From positions 1,225,421 to 1,289,420 of the forward strand of contig NZ_CP111043.1 of assembly GCF_026250525.1 (NCBI RefSeq): a stretch of 64,000 nucleotides of DNA, given 5' to 3'. A program made the position numbers and the translations under genes. Source of the DNA: Chondrinema litorale (GTDB lineage Bacteria > Bacteroidota > Bacteroidia > Cytophagales > Flammeovirgaceae). A model generated the notes under the pieces. The model was given only the letters and a program-made list of their open reading frames with translations, was not told the DNA's origin and ran no database searches. Below are positions 27,655 through 35,409 of this stretch, piece by piece (the first letter of the stretch is position 1; each line of letters starts with the position of its first letter).

Positions 27655-27714
27655 ATGTTTAAAAATAAATCCATCTATGTTTATTTTTTAATCATATTTA
27701 TGTATGTTAAACAT
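27655..27714. promoter_or_regulatory. ATGTTTA repeats upstream of umuD
   Basis: ATGTTTA occurs at 27655-27661 and 27677-27683 and in inverse (TAAACAT) at 27708-27714, overlapping the umuD start. ATGTTAAACAT at 27704-27714 is itself a near-palindrome. This could be an SOS-type or autoregulatory operator. The coding overlap makes chance a real possibility. Confidence 0.25.
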
Positions 27715-28147
27715 AATCGACCCTGAAGAGGTAGTTTTACTTTTACCAGAAATTAATCAGAAGCAAGTTGTCCCATTATATGGATGTTATGTGCAGGCGG
27801 GTTTTCCTTCTCCAGCAGACGACTTTCTTGAAAAGAAAATAGATTTAAACGAGTTTCTCATTCAAAATAAATCCTCTACTTTTTTAGTAAGAGTATCGGG
27901 TGAATCGATGTCTGGCGTGGGAATTTACGAAGGTAATATCTTGATTGTAGATCGGTCGGTAACACCAAAGCACAACCAGATTGTAGTGGGTAGCCTTAAT
28001 GGAGAATTTACTGTAAAGAGATTAATTAAAGAAGGCAAACGCATTATTCTACAACCAGAAAACCCCGATTATAAACCCATTGAAATAACCAAGGAAAGCA
28101 ACTTAAAAATTTGGGGCGTAGTCACATTTGCCATACAAAATTTCTGA
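27704..28147 (+). CDS. umuD: UmuD-like translesion polymerase subunit / S24 peptidase
   Basis: 147 residues. Self-cleavage site A32-G33 in VQAGFPSPADDF, catalytic Ser68 in VSGESMSG and Lys105 in EFTVKRL, followed by ILQPENPDYKPI. All LexA/UmuD key residues are present. After RecA-stimulated cleavage UmuD' would bind UmuC to form DNA polymerase V. The umuC start codon lies 5 bp downstream of the umuD stop, but umuC is interrupted, so UmuD has no intact partner here. Confidence 0.93.
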   Translation: MLNIIDPEEVVLLLPEINQKQVVPLYGCYVQAGFPSPADDFLEKKIDLNEFLIQNKSSTFLVRVSGESMSGVGIYEGNILIVDRSVTPKHNQIVVGSLNGEFTVKRLIKEGKRIILQPENPDYKPIEITKESNLKIWGVVTFAIQNF

Positions 28148-28226
28148 CTTTATGTATGCACTGGTAGATTGCAACAGTTTTTACGCAAGTTGTGAAAAGG
28201 TTTTTAGACCAGACCTTTTTGATAAA

Positions 28227-28237
28227 CCCGTGGTAGT
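28227..28237 (+). repeat. Target-site duplication, left
   Basis: CCCGTGGTAGT flanks the insertion on the left and recurs at 29455-29465. It is 11 bp if the perfect inverted repeats mark the ends, or 10 bp if one terminal base belongs to the element; ISAs1 members usually give 8-10 bp. Confidence 0.85.
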
Positions 28238-29454
28238 AAGGGCAAACGCATATAAATTATAATCTAATAATGGTTTCTCTATACTCATCAGAGCGAGCTG
28301 CTTTGAGCATTTTTCTATTGAGACTAACTGTATCTTTATTAGATTTTAACAAACTGGTAGCAATTCTGAGAACAGCACCAAAGTTTCGTGCAGCATTATC
28401 CTTTCTCTTGGTACTAAAATCTTCACCAAATTGTACATCTAGTGACCAATGTAATTGATTTTCTATCGTCCAATGTCCTCTAATAATTTGATTAAACCGT
28501 TCAGGTGTACCCTGTAAACTACTCATGTAATATCTATGCTCACGACTTACTTTACCTGAAGCTACTACTTCTCTATAAGAGGATATTTCGATAATAGTAC
28601 TTAATCCTGTCCAACCTTGTAAGCACTCTTCTCCTATAAGATGAGCAGGTAATACTCGACACGAACGGCATTCTATCCGTCCATGTCCTTTATCCCAACT
28701 ATCCACAGCTTTCAACTCAGAGTGACCAAAACAGGATTCCACTTTATGAAGTAACTTCTTTTGATTAGCTTTTAAGCCTATCACGTAATCTGCTTCCTGT
28801 TTAACTATCTTCTCTGTAATCTTTTTTTGGCATCCAATCGCATCAATGGTGATAACTGTTCCCTTTAACTCTAGCAAATCTATTAAAGCAGGGATACTGA
28901 CTATCTCGTTAGATTTATCATCTGTATAATATTGTCCTAAACATATTTGTAGTTCACTACACCAAGCCTCTACTAAATGTACTGCACCTTTACCTCCTTG
29001 ATTACCAGGTAGTTGCTGTTCTTTCTTAGTAGCACTACGGGATAGTTTTTTTCCATCGAAGTTGATAACTGTTCCTTCTTTTAGTAGTAAACCTTCTGTA
29101 ACCCAGTCGATAAAGCAGTGCTCAAATGATGTATAATCTAAATGAGAAAATACACGATTAAGGGTGTCATGCGAAGGTGTTCCCTGCAAAAAGGGTAGAT
29201 ATTTACGAAGCCATGTTAATTTTTCCTCTCCAAAATCGGCTATCTCTTCCCAATATCTACATCCACTTATTACCGCACTAACTGTAAGAAATAGTATTTC
29301 GTTAAGTGGATATAATTGGTTGCGTTCCATGCGGAAATCTTCAATATTAGATAGCTTTGGTAATAAAGACGATAGGTGACTGCTCGGAGTAGGCATATGA
29401 AAAATAGTATTTATTGGAAAGATAAAACTTTTTCATTTATATGCGTTTGCCCTT
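28238..29454 (-). mobile_element. ISAs1-family insertion sequence (1217 bp)
   Basis: A complete element bounded by perfect 20-bp inverted repeats (AAGGGCAAACGCATATAAAT at 28238-28257 and its complement at 29435-29454) with a single transposase gene on the minus strand. It lies inside umuC between 11-bp direct repeats. Intact repeats, ORF and target duplication indicate a recent insertion. No second copy occurs in this window. Confidence 0.93.
28257..29396 (-). CDS. ISAs1-family DDE transposase
   Basis: 379 residues with no frameshift. The N-terminal DUF4338/H-repeat-associated domain has IEDFRMERNQLYPLNEILFLTVSAVISGC (~17-46). The catalytic core has D114 (NFDGKK), D185 (ITIDAIGCQ) and E312 (RGHWTIENQLHW), the last within the Y/HxxEN motif of IS4-superfamily enzymes. 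It fills nearly the whole element: the stop codon is at the left inverted repeat and the start is 58 bp from the right end. Confidence 0.95.
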   Translation of the reverse strand: MPTPSSHLSSLLPKLSNIEDFRMERNQLYPLNEILFLTVSAVISGCRYWEEIADFGEEKLTWLRKYLPFLQGTPSHDTLNRVFSHLDYTSFEHCFIDWVTEGLLLKEGTVINFDGKKLSRSATKKEQQLPGNQGGKGAVHLVEAWCSELQICLGQYYTDDKSNEIVSIPALIDLLELKGTVITIDAIGCQKKITEKIVKQEADYVIGLKANQKKLLHKVESCFGHSELKAVDSWDKGHGRIECRSCRVLPAHLIGEECLQGWTGLSTIIEISSYREVVASGKVSREHRYYMSSLQGTPERFNQIIRGHWTIENQLHWSLDVQFGEDFSTKRKDNAARNFGAVLRIATSLLKSNKDTVSLNRKMLKAARSDEYRETIIRL

Positions 29455-29465
29455 CCCGTGGTAGT
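29455..29465 (+). repeat. Target-site duplication, right
   Basis: Second copy of CCCGTGGTAGT, in frame with the downstream umuC fragment. Precise excision between the two copies would rebuild the gene. Confidence 0.85.
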
Positions 29466-30767
29466 ACTCTCCAATAACGATGGTTGCATTATAGCTCGTT
29501 CTCCCGAAGCCAAAGCATTGGGTGTCAGAATGGGAGAACCCTACTTTAAGCGAAAACAATTCTTTACCAAAAATAAGATTGTTGTATTTTCTGCCAATTT
29601 TACGCTGTATGGCGATTTTTCAGACAGGGTAATGCAGGTATTGAGCACTTTTACACCAGACATAGAAGTGTATTCTATAGATGAATCTTTTCTAGACTTA
29701 CATGGCTTTTTCGACTTAGAAGCATATGGAAAACAAATTAAAGAAACGGTTTACCAGTATGTGGGAATTCCGGTAGGTGTGGGAATTGCCTCCACCAAAA
29801 CACTGGCAAAGCTGGCCAACTATGTCGCTAAAAAACAAAGTGAATACAATGGTTGCTGCTTTCTAAAAGACATGGAAACTACAGACAGAATTTGCGGAAA
29901 TATTCCAATAGCAGAAGTATGGGGAATTGGGCATCGCTATGCAACTATGCTAGGTAGACACAGAGTAAATACAGTCGCTGACTTTAAAGCATTATCTGAA
30001 AAATGGGTTTACAAACAAATGACAGTAACTGGCTTACGAACTCACAGAGAGTTACACGGTAAGCCTTCTATTTCGATGGAAGATGCCGTACCACCCAAAA
30101 AGGCAATTTGCACCAGTCGCTCCTTTGGCAAATCACTAGAAACCTTCGAAGAAATTGAAGAAGCCCTCTGTACTTTTGGCGCTAATGCAGCCCGCAAACT
30201 CCGCAGGCAAAAAGGCTGTACTTCTATTATTTCTGTCTTTTTGGAGACCAACCCTTTTCAGTTTGGTACGCCACAATACAACAACAGCCAAACTATTCAT
30301 TTACCTTGCCCTACAGATAGCACACTGGTAATTAATCAGTATGCTTGTTATGCGCTAAAGAAGATTTTTAGGAAAGGATATTACTATAAAAAGACTGGGA
30401 TTACTCTCACCGATTTTACACCACGGCAAGAACAGCAACTAGATTTGTTTAGCACATTTAGCTCACCCAAGCATAGAAAGATAATGGATGCCTGCGACAA
30501 GCTCACCGAAAAGTACGGAATTCGTATAGTAAAAACAGCTAGAGAAGGCACACAAGAACCTTTTAAAATGAGGCAAAACAACCTTTCGCAACGCTATACT
30601 ACGCGCATTTCAGAATTATTAGTGATTAAGATATAGCCTAACATGAGGCTTTCACAAAAAATAACTCTAGTCAAATTTTTTTTGAGTTTATAAATCATAG
30701 TGAATTGATTATCAAAATATTAATCGACCTAGAAAGCATTTTCGTTAATAATTTTTGGAGTATTTGT

Positions 30768-30920
30768 GTTAAAAAATCTCCGCTGTTCGAACGAAGTGAG
30801 CGTCAGCCGCTGCTGTTTCGGAGATTTTAACAAAAGCGTAAAAAATTTAGAAAATACTTTCGCAGTCTTGATCTTTTGGCGGTCGGCCGCTGCCGTACTT
30901 TTATATCAAGATAAAAGTAC
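30768..30920 (-). repeat. Structured intergenic element, copy A
   Basis: Two modules. Module 2 (30768-30831): arms ATCTCCG/CGGAGAT with A/T extensions around a core containing GAGCGTCAGCCGCTGCTG. Module 1 (30867-30920): CTTGAT, then GCGGTCGGCCGCTGCC, then a perfect 10-bp hairpin (30895-30904 with 30911-30920) with loop ATCAAG, complementary to CTTGAT. Copy B at 39346-39495 carries the same parts inverted. Located in the 346-bp gap between umuC and the PNKP gene; nothing else is recognisable there. Confidence 0.75.
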
Positions 30921-30982
30921 AATCTTTTGATTACCAGCAATTTATATCGATTTAGAATTGTAAATATCAAAACCTTAGCCTA

Positions 30983-31834
30983 TCAAAAATCACCATAATC
31001 CACTTGAAAACAAGTAAGCCCTAATTCTTTACGCCACATTTCTACTACTTGATCACGATCGTCTACCACAAAATCCACATAGTATTTACCCCTGATGTTT
31101 TCTTCGAATAACTGCTTTTTAATTATTGAATCTTTCTCAAAATTACCTGCTGGCCTTATAAAAATAGCATTGTAACTAATCTCATTTTGCTGCAACCACT
31201 TTTCGGTAAGTTCGAGACAACTGCCATCTCTACCCGTCATGATCACAATTTTTTTACCTGCCTTGTGTAAAGTTTTTGCCAGATTAGCTACAGGCAAATT
31301 CAATGTGTCTTCACCTACTCGGTTCCACTGAAAAGGCCCACGATCGCCCATTTTTGCTAGAGTGCCATCAACATCAAAAATTACACAGTGCTCTAAAGAA
31401 GCATCTTCTTCATAGACTTTAACTGGTGGAGCTAAATAGCGCTCGTATATTTTTCTAATGGCTTTCTCTCCTACTGAATTACTACGCTGCAAATCGCGAC
31501 GAATGCATTCTTCTAAATCAGCCTTAAACCATTTGTATTCTACAGTAAGGTCTGGAAATGACTCTTGGTACATTTTTACGCGCTCTTCATTTCTAGCCTT
31601 ATTCAGATTCGTTGCGTCCAGTATTACATTATAACCCTTTGCCAGCGCATCTAACACACAGTGATTTTCCCAATCGTTAATGAGTTTTTCCTGCTTAGGA
31701 ATCCAGTATTCGCCACGCATGTAGCGCAAATCGTCGCGGTTTACCCTCACCCAACTCTTATTTTTAATACAATACTGTTTTGCCCAGGTCGATTTCCCAC
31801 TTGCCGGCAGTCCTTTCAAAATCAGGATTTTCAT
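30983..31834 (-). CDS. Polynucleotide 5'-kinase / 3'-phosphatase (T4 Pnkp-like)
   Basis: 283 residues in T4-Pnkp order. The N-terminal P-loop kinase has GLPASGKST (K14, S15) and NRDDLR (catalytic D34/D35, as in T4 NRDDYR). The C-terminal acylphosphatase domain has FDVDGTLAKM (D154, D156), VIMTGRDGS and VVDDRDQVV. It heals RNA or DNA ends by removing 3' or 2',3'-cyclic phosphate and adding 5' phosphate, for sealing by the ligase encoded 49 bp upstream in the same operon. Together they form a T4-like RNA-repair pair. Confidence 0.93.
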   Translation of the reverse strand: MKILILKGLPASGKSTWAKQYCIKNKSWVRVNRDDLRYMRGEYWIPKQEKLINDWENHCVLDALAKGYNVILDATNLNKARNEERVKMYQESFPDLTVEYKWFKADLEECIRRDLQRSNSVGEKAIRKIYERYLAPPVKVYEEDASLEHCVIFDVDGTLAKMGDRGPFQWNRVGEDTLNLPVANLAKTLHKAGKKIVIMTGRDGSCLELTEKWLQQNEISYNAIFIRPAGNFEKDSIIKKQLFEENIRGKYYVDFVVDDRDQVVEMWRKELGLTCFQVDYGDF

Positions 31835-31883
31835 TTAATGCGATTGTTATGGTTTTGCTTAATTCCCTTCAAAAGTAAAAACA

Positions 31884-32918
31884 TCATTGCACTTCTTCTG
31901 TAAAAGGCTTCTCGTATTTGGGTTTAATCATTCGCCAGATAGCTGGTGCCATGTCTTTCCCATTAGCTAAACAAAACAATAAATGGCTATATTCCTGCTC
32001 TTGTGCCCAAAGTGCAAAAGCTTTTTTAGAAGGAAAATCATCACGATAAGTATCTATGGCTTCTTCTTCAATTTCACTAAACTCCTGCTCCAGCTTTTCT
32101 TTTGTAGCTCTTACCCATTGGTAAAATTCATCTGGCACACGATCGAGCAAATCGTCAAATGGTTTACCCTCTTTCAAATATTCCCACACAGTTTTATTAG
32201 AAACTTGGGTAATAATTCTATGCAGGCGCACATACTCGCTAAACTTTACCTTTACTCTAAAACCCGATTGATATTTCACCACAAAGCCTTCCTTCAAGTC
32301 ATTTTCAAACTTTCTTATATCGCTTATCTCCTTAACCCCATCGTATTTTTTTACTTTGTGCGGAAAATCAAACTCTTCAATAGGTAAATCTTCGCCCGTA
32401 GCTGTATCAATAATGGCCAAAAGCACTAGCTTTTCTTCTTTGCCGTAGTTAACCACAATGCGGTTTTCGGGGTAAATAATTTCGAATAAATAAGTAAGAT
32501 GCTCTTGAAATGAGGGCAGATATGCTTTATATTTAGTATGTAGCCAAGCACTTGCTTTAATCGCCTGATCAGACATAAAAGAACCTCTGGTAGCAATTGC
32601 CGGGTTGCCTTCTTCAAAATACATAATACCCAAACTGCCATCGAGTTTGTCGTACACCTCAAAAGGCTCATCTGGTAATTCTTCTGGCTGATGCTCCTCT
32701 ATGTTAAAAAACTTCCTAAAAGGCCTCGCCACTACCTCACCACACTCACTTACAATTAAACCACGGCATTGCATTAGCAACTCATCCCATGAGCGCTCAT
32801 ACTGTACAACAGGTGTATAATTGGCAATAAACAAACTATCTTGTGTATTTGCCTTTAATGTAACTTTTCCTTCTTCTTCCAGTTTTCTAAGTTCTTTAAG
32901 CATCGTCATCTTCTTCAA
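31884..32918 (-). CDS. T4 Rnl1-type RNA ligase
   Basis: 344 residues. The nucleotidyltransferase motif I is YDKLDGSLGIMY (lysine adenylated, K91). Motif Ia-type RGLIVSECGEVVARPFRKFF precedes it. Motif III is YLFEIIYPENRIVV, motif IV is EGFVVKY and motif V is RVKVKFSEY. A C-terminal helical region (~250-344) would give RNA specificity. ATP-dependent sealing of 5'-phosphate/3'-OH RNA ends, for example tRNA cleaved by anticodon nucleases. First gene of the ligase-PNKP operon. Confidence 0.92.
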   Translation of the reverse strand: MKKMTMLKELRKLEEEGKVTLKANTQDSLFIANYTPVVQYERSWDELLMQCRGLIVSECGEVVARPFRKFFNIEEHQPEELPDEPFEVYDKLDGSLGIMYFEEGNPAIATRGSFMSDQAIKASAWLHTKYKAYLPSFQEHLTYLFEIIYPENRIVVNYGKEEKLVLLAIIDTATGEDLPIEEFDFPHKVKKYDGVKEISDIRKFENDLKEGFVVKYQSGFRVKVKFSEYVRLHRIITQVSNKTVWEYLKEGKPFDDLLDRVPDEFYQWVRATKEKLEQEFSEIEEEAIDTYRDDFPSKKAFALWAQEQEYSHLLFCLANGKDMAPAIWRMIKPKYEKPFTEEVQ

Positions 32919-33028
32919 TTAAATCTTTACATATTTGCACGAGTTATTGTTAACATTTGCGTAACATAACAAAAATACTGCATGGATACTTCCATGCAAT
33001 AGGTCATTACAGTAAAAAAAATCAGGAC

Positions 33029-33472
33029 TTATCTTTTATAGAAAATATAGTCGGTAACAGGGGGCTCAATATCTTGCTGCCTCATGAGCATAACTATTTG
33101 TCCTCGATGATGTGTTGAATGGTTGTTTACATGGAATAAAATATCCTGCACACTATTCGCAAACTGGTTGCCTTTCGAGTTGCTATAACTAATAGAAGTG
33201 TTTAATTCGGTCTCTGTCAGAATATCCAGAGAGATTTTATAATTTTCATTATCCATTGCCATCAACTCCTCCAATGGATGCATGCTCCAAACCTTTACTT
33301 GAGGATTTGCACCCATAATTCTACAATTCCATATATGATGGGCATTTACCATATGGCTAAACAATTCTAGTGAACGGGTAGGCATTTTAGCATTATTGGC
33401 TAATATAACTTCTGCTATTTTTTGATTGAAATAATGGCTGTATGTGAACAGTCCTTTAAAAAATTCCTCCAT
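33029..33472 (-). CDS. DinB-family putative metal-dependent protein
   Basis: 147 residues, four-helix DinB/YfiT fold. The three metal histidines are apparent: one in MVNAHHIWN (~45-52) and two in HVNNHSTHHRGQI (~115-127). DinB-superfamily members are thiol transferases or unknown hydrolases, often stress or DNA-damage linked. Monocistronic; the gap to the ligase gene is 110 bp. Confidence 0.9.
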   Translation of the reverse strand: MEEFFKGLFTYSHYFNQKIAEVILANNAKMPTRSLELFSHMVNAHHIWNCRIMGANPQVKVWSMHPLEELMAMDNENYKISLDILTETELNTSISYSNSKGNQFANSVQDILFHVNNHSTHHRGQIVMLMRQQDIEPPVTDYIFYKR

Positions 33473-33520
33473 CGCTTCTAAGTTTGTCTATCGATAAATT
33501 TACCGATTTTTCTTTCACGT

Positions 33521-33562
33521 AAAAAGCATCCATACCAAAATATTTTGATACAGATGCTTTTT
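33521..33562 (-). terminator. Terminator after the first M56 gene
   Basis: Inverted repeat AAAAAGCATC (33521-33530) with GATGCTTTTT (33553-33562), and an inner AAAATATTTT palindrome making a long hairpin. It lies 31 bp after the stop of the minus-strand M56 gene. Confidence 0.7.
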
Positions 33563-33592
33563 ATTTTCTATTTAAACCAGGCCTACCTCAAC

Positions 33593-35398
33593 TCAATCTG
33601 CCGGATAATACTCATATTCAAAATCTACAGTAAACTCTATAGTTCCCTCACGGTTAATCAATGCCTTTTGAGTACAATAACCTGCTTCGTTGTATGCAAA
33701 CTGGTACTTTCTTATAAATTCACCACTCCCTTTATGAAGTGATACTTCTGATACTTGCTCATTTTCATTATAAACAAATCTCATATTTAACCCTGTCTTC
33801 ACTGGTTTTATAATCTCTCCAGAGGCTATAGTTGTAAAAGTACTTGCTGATAAAAAATTAAGGCTATCTAAACGTGCATCTTCATTATAAGCTACTTGCA
33901 AAAAGTGCTGAGACGAACTATAAAACGAAAATTTCTCATACCTTCCCTTTCCCAATAAAATAGTATCTGTACCAAAATCTATTTCAGAAAAAGTAATAGG
34001 TTCCCAATTGCGATCGCTGCTAAATATTCTTGTACGAGCATTTTGTTTTGTTTCTGTAATAGGACGAATTTCATAATCGTTTTCTCCAACAAGTAAATCT
34101 GCCTCATAAGCCGAAAGCTCATCCGGATAATTGCGAAATATAAACACTTGTAAATCTTTTATTAGAGGGTCGTGTACCAACAACCATGGGATTTGCTGAG
34201 TATAAAAATCTGGGTTCAGCGCTGCCGGATACTCCTCGTAATTAAATGAGCTATTTAAAAAGTAAGACAAATAAGGATGGTTAGCTTCTTCAGATAAAGA
34301 TATAGTCTCCATATCTTCAATAGTTCCATTTTCATCAAAGGCAATTTTTCCTATTTCCATTTTACTCTGTGCCACAGCTTGTTGGTCGGTATAGTAAGCC
34401 TTTACCATACTCACTTTTTTTCCTGTAAAATCACCGATAGTTGTTTCTTCCAACTCGTCTAATGAACAAGAAACGCAGACAAACAAAAGACTTAATAGTG
34501 GCAGTATTGCCAAATATTTAGATTTTTCCATGGTGGTAGATGGGCTTTGAAAGAGTTTAAAAATTCGGTGTTTTACGGGGATGTAGGCAAAGGCCTGCCC
34601 AGCTATCGGGCGTTTAGAAACAGCTAGCTGCAACAAGGTTTCTGCATAGCTAGAAGCACTTTGCTTGCCTGCTACTAATTGATCTGCAAAGTATTCATTT
34701 TCGTTTTGCAGTGATTTATTATACCGCCAAAAGAGTGGATTAAACCAGAAAACAATCTGTAAAACCTCCATCAACAAAACATCTACACTGTGCCAGTACC
34801 GAATGTGTACTTGTTCATGTTTGAGTACGGTTGCTAGTTCATATTCTGTAAACTGAGTGCGGTTTAGGAATACAAAACCAAAGAAAGAAAATACCTGTTT
34901 GCTCTCAGTAGAAAGCCCTACTTCTATAAAGCTTTGGTGTTGATACTGCTTGCCTTTTTTGATTAACAAAAACAGTTTAAGCAATCTCAAGAAATACAGA
35001 AAAGCAAATACTCCAACACCTGTAAAATAGACAACCAATAACCAATTAATATCTGTAATCGCTGTATCTGTTTTGGTATTTGGTTTCGCTGAAATAGATT
35101 GTTCGGACAATGTTACGGAAGCATCTCCATCGAATGATTTATCTAGAAACGCCCTTTCTTTCTCTGGGAAAATGTTTGACTCGCTAAATGTAGTTGTCAA
35201 ACTTTGTACTTCTTTGCTAACTGAGAACCGTATTTGAAAATCTCCCAAAGGAGCTAGCAAAGCAAATAATATAGCACCTAATAAGTAAAACCTGTTCCAC
35301 TTGTAAAATGTAGTTTTCTTAAAAATGAAATGGTAAGGCAGATAAAGCAATAGCAGACAAACTGCTGACTGTAAAGCATAATTAAAAAATAGAAGCAT
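33593..35398 (-). CDS. M56 (BlaR1-type) metallopeptidase sensor, paralogue 1
   Basis: 601 residues. Two N-terminal helices, a periplasmic loop, a third helix, and the cytoplasmic zinc protease domain with KHEQVHIRYWHSVDVLL (HExxH) and ENEYFADQL. A fourth helix follows, KYLAILPLLSLLFVCVSC, with a lipobox-like end. The extracytoplasmic C-terminal sensor (~325-601) contains YNEAGY/FAYNE elements reminiscent of YwqK/RHS-type repeats. In BlaR1 systems such a protease inactivates BlaI. Encoded 11 bp after its tandem paralogue at 35410. Confidence 0.88.
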   Translation of the reverse strand: MLLFFNYALQSAVCLLLLYLPYHFIFKKTTFYKWNRFYLLGAILFALLAPLGDFQIRFSVSKEVQSLTTTFSESNIFPEKERAFLDKSFDGDASVTLSEQSISAKPNTKTDTAITDINWLLVVYFTGVGVFAFLYFLRLLKLFLLIKKGKQYQHQSFIEVGLSTESKQVFSFFGFVFLNRTQFTEYELATVLKHEQVHIRYWHSVDVLLMEVLQIVFWFNPLFWRYNKSLQNENEYFADQLVAGKQSASSYAETLLQLAVSKRPIAGQAFAYIPVKHRIFKLFQSPSTTMEKSKYLAILPLLSLLFVCVSCSLDELEETTIGDFTGKKVSMVKAYYTDQQAVAQSKMEIGKIAFDENGTIEDMETISLSEEANHPYLSYFLNSSFNYEEYPAALNPDFYTQQIPWLLVHDPLIKDLQVFIFRNYPDELSAYEADLLVGENDYEIRPITETKQNARTRIFSSDRNWEPITFSEIDFGTDTILLGKGRYEKFSFYSSSQHFLQVAYNEDARLDSLNFLSASTFTTIASGEIIKPVKTGLNMRFVYNENEQVSEVSLHKGSGEFIRKYQFAYNEAGYCTQKALINREGTIEFTVDFEYEYYPAD

Positions 35399-35409
35399 AG
35401 TAAATCAAG

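Larger units (their letters stand above)
28152..30636 (+). pseudogene. umuC: umuC interrupted by an ISAs1-type insertion
   Basis: The 5' piece (28152-28237) encodes the UmuC start MYALVDCNSFYASCEKVF...KPVVV. The insertion splits the gene after the codons for KPVV. The 3' piece (29455-30636) continues with VVLSNNDGCIIARSPEAKALG through the palm, thumb and little-finger domains to ISELLVIKI. Removing the element and one target copy restores the frame exactly, giving ~420 residues. The 3' frame could start at GTG 29458, but would lack the first metal-binding Asp (VDCNSF), so no active polymerase is expected. Confidence 0.93.

Noticed and set aside
27655..27714. Firm assignment of an SOS (LexA) box before umuD
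   Set aside because: ATGTTTA repeats are present, but no known LexA consensus for this phylum fits and one copy overlaps coding sequence; kept only as a low-confidence site.
29458..30636. Independent 392-residue DNA polymerase gene
   Set aside because: It is the 3' part of umuC after the insertion; it lacks the first catalytic aspartate segment encoded before the insertion.
30783..30800. tRNA-like GTTCGAAC (T-loop) in the gap after umuC
   Set aside because: No acceptor or anticodon stems fit; the motif is part of module 2 of the structured repeat.
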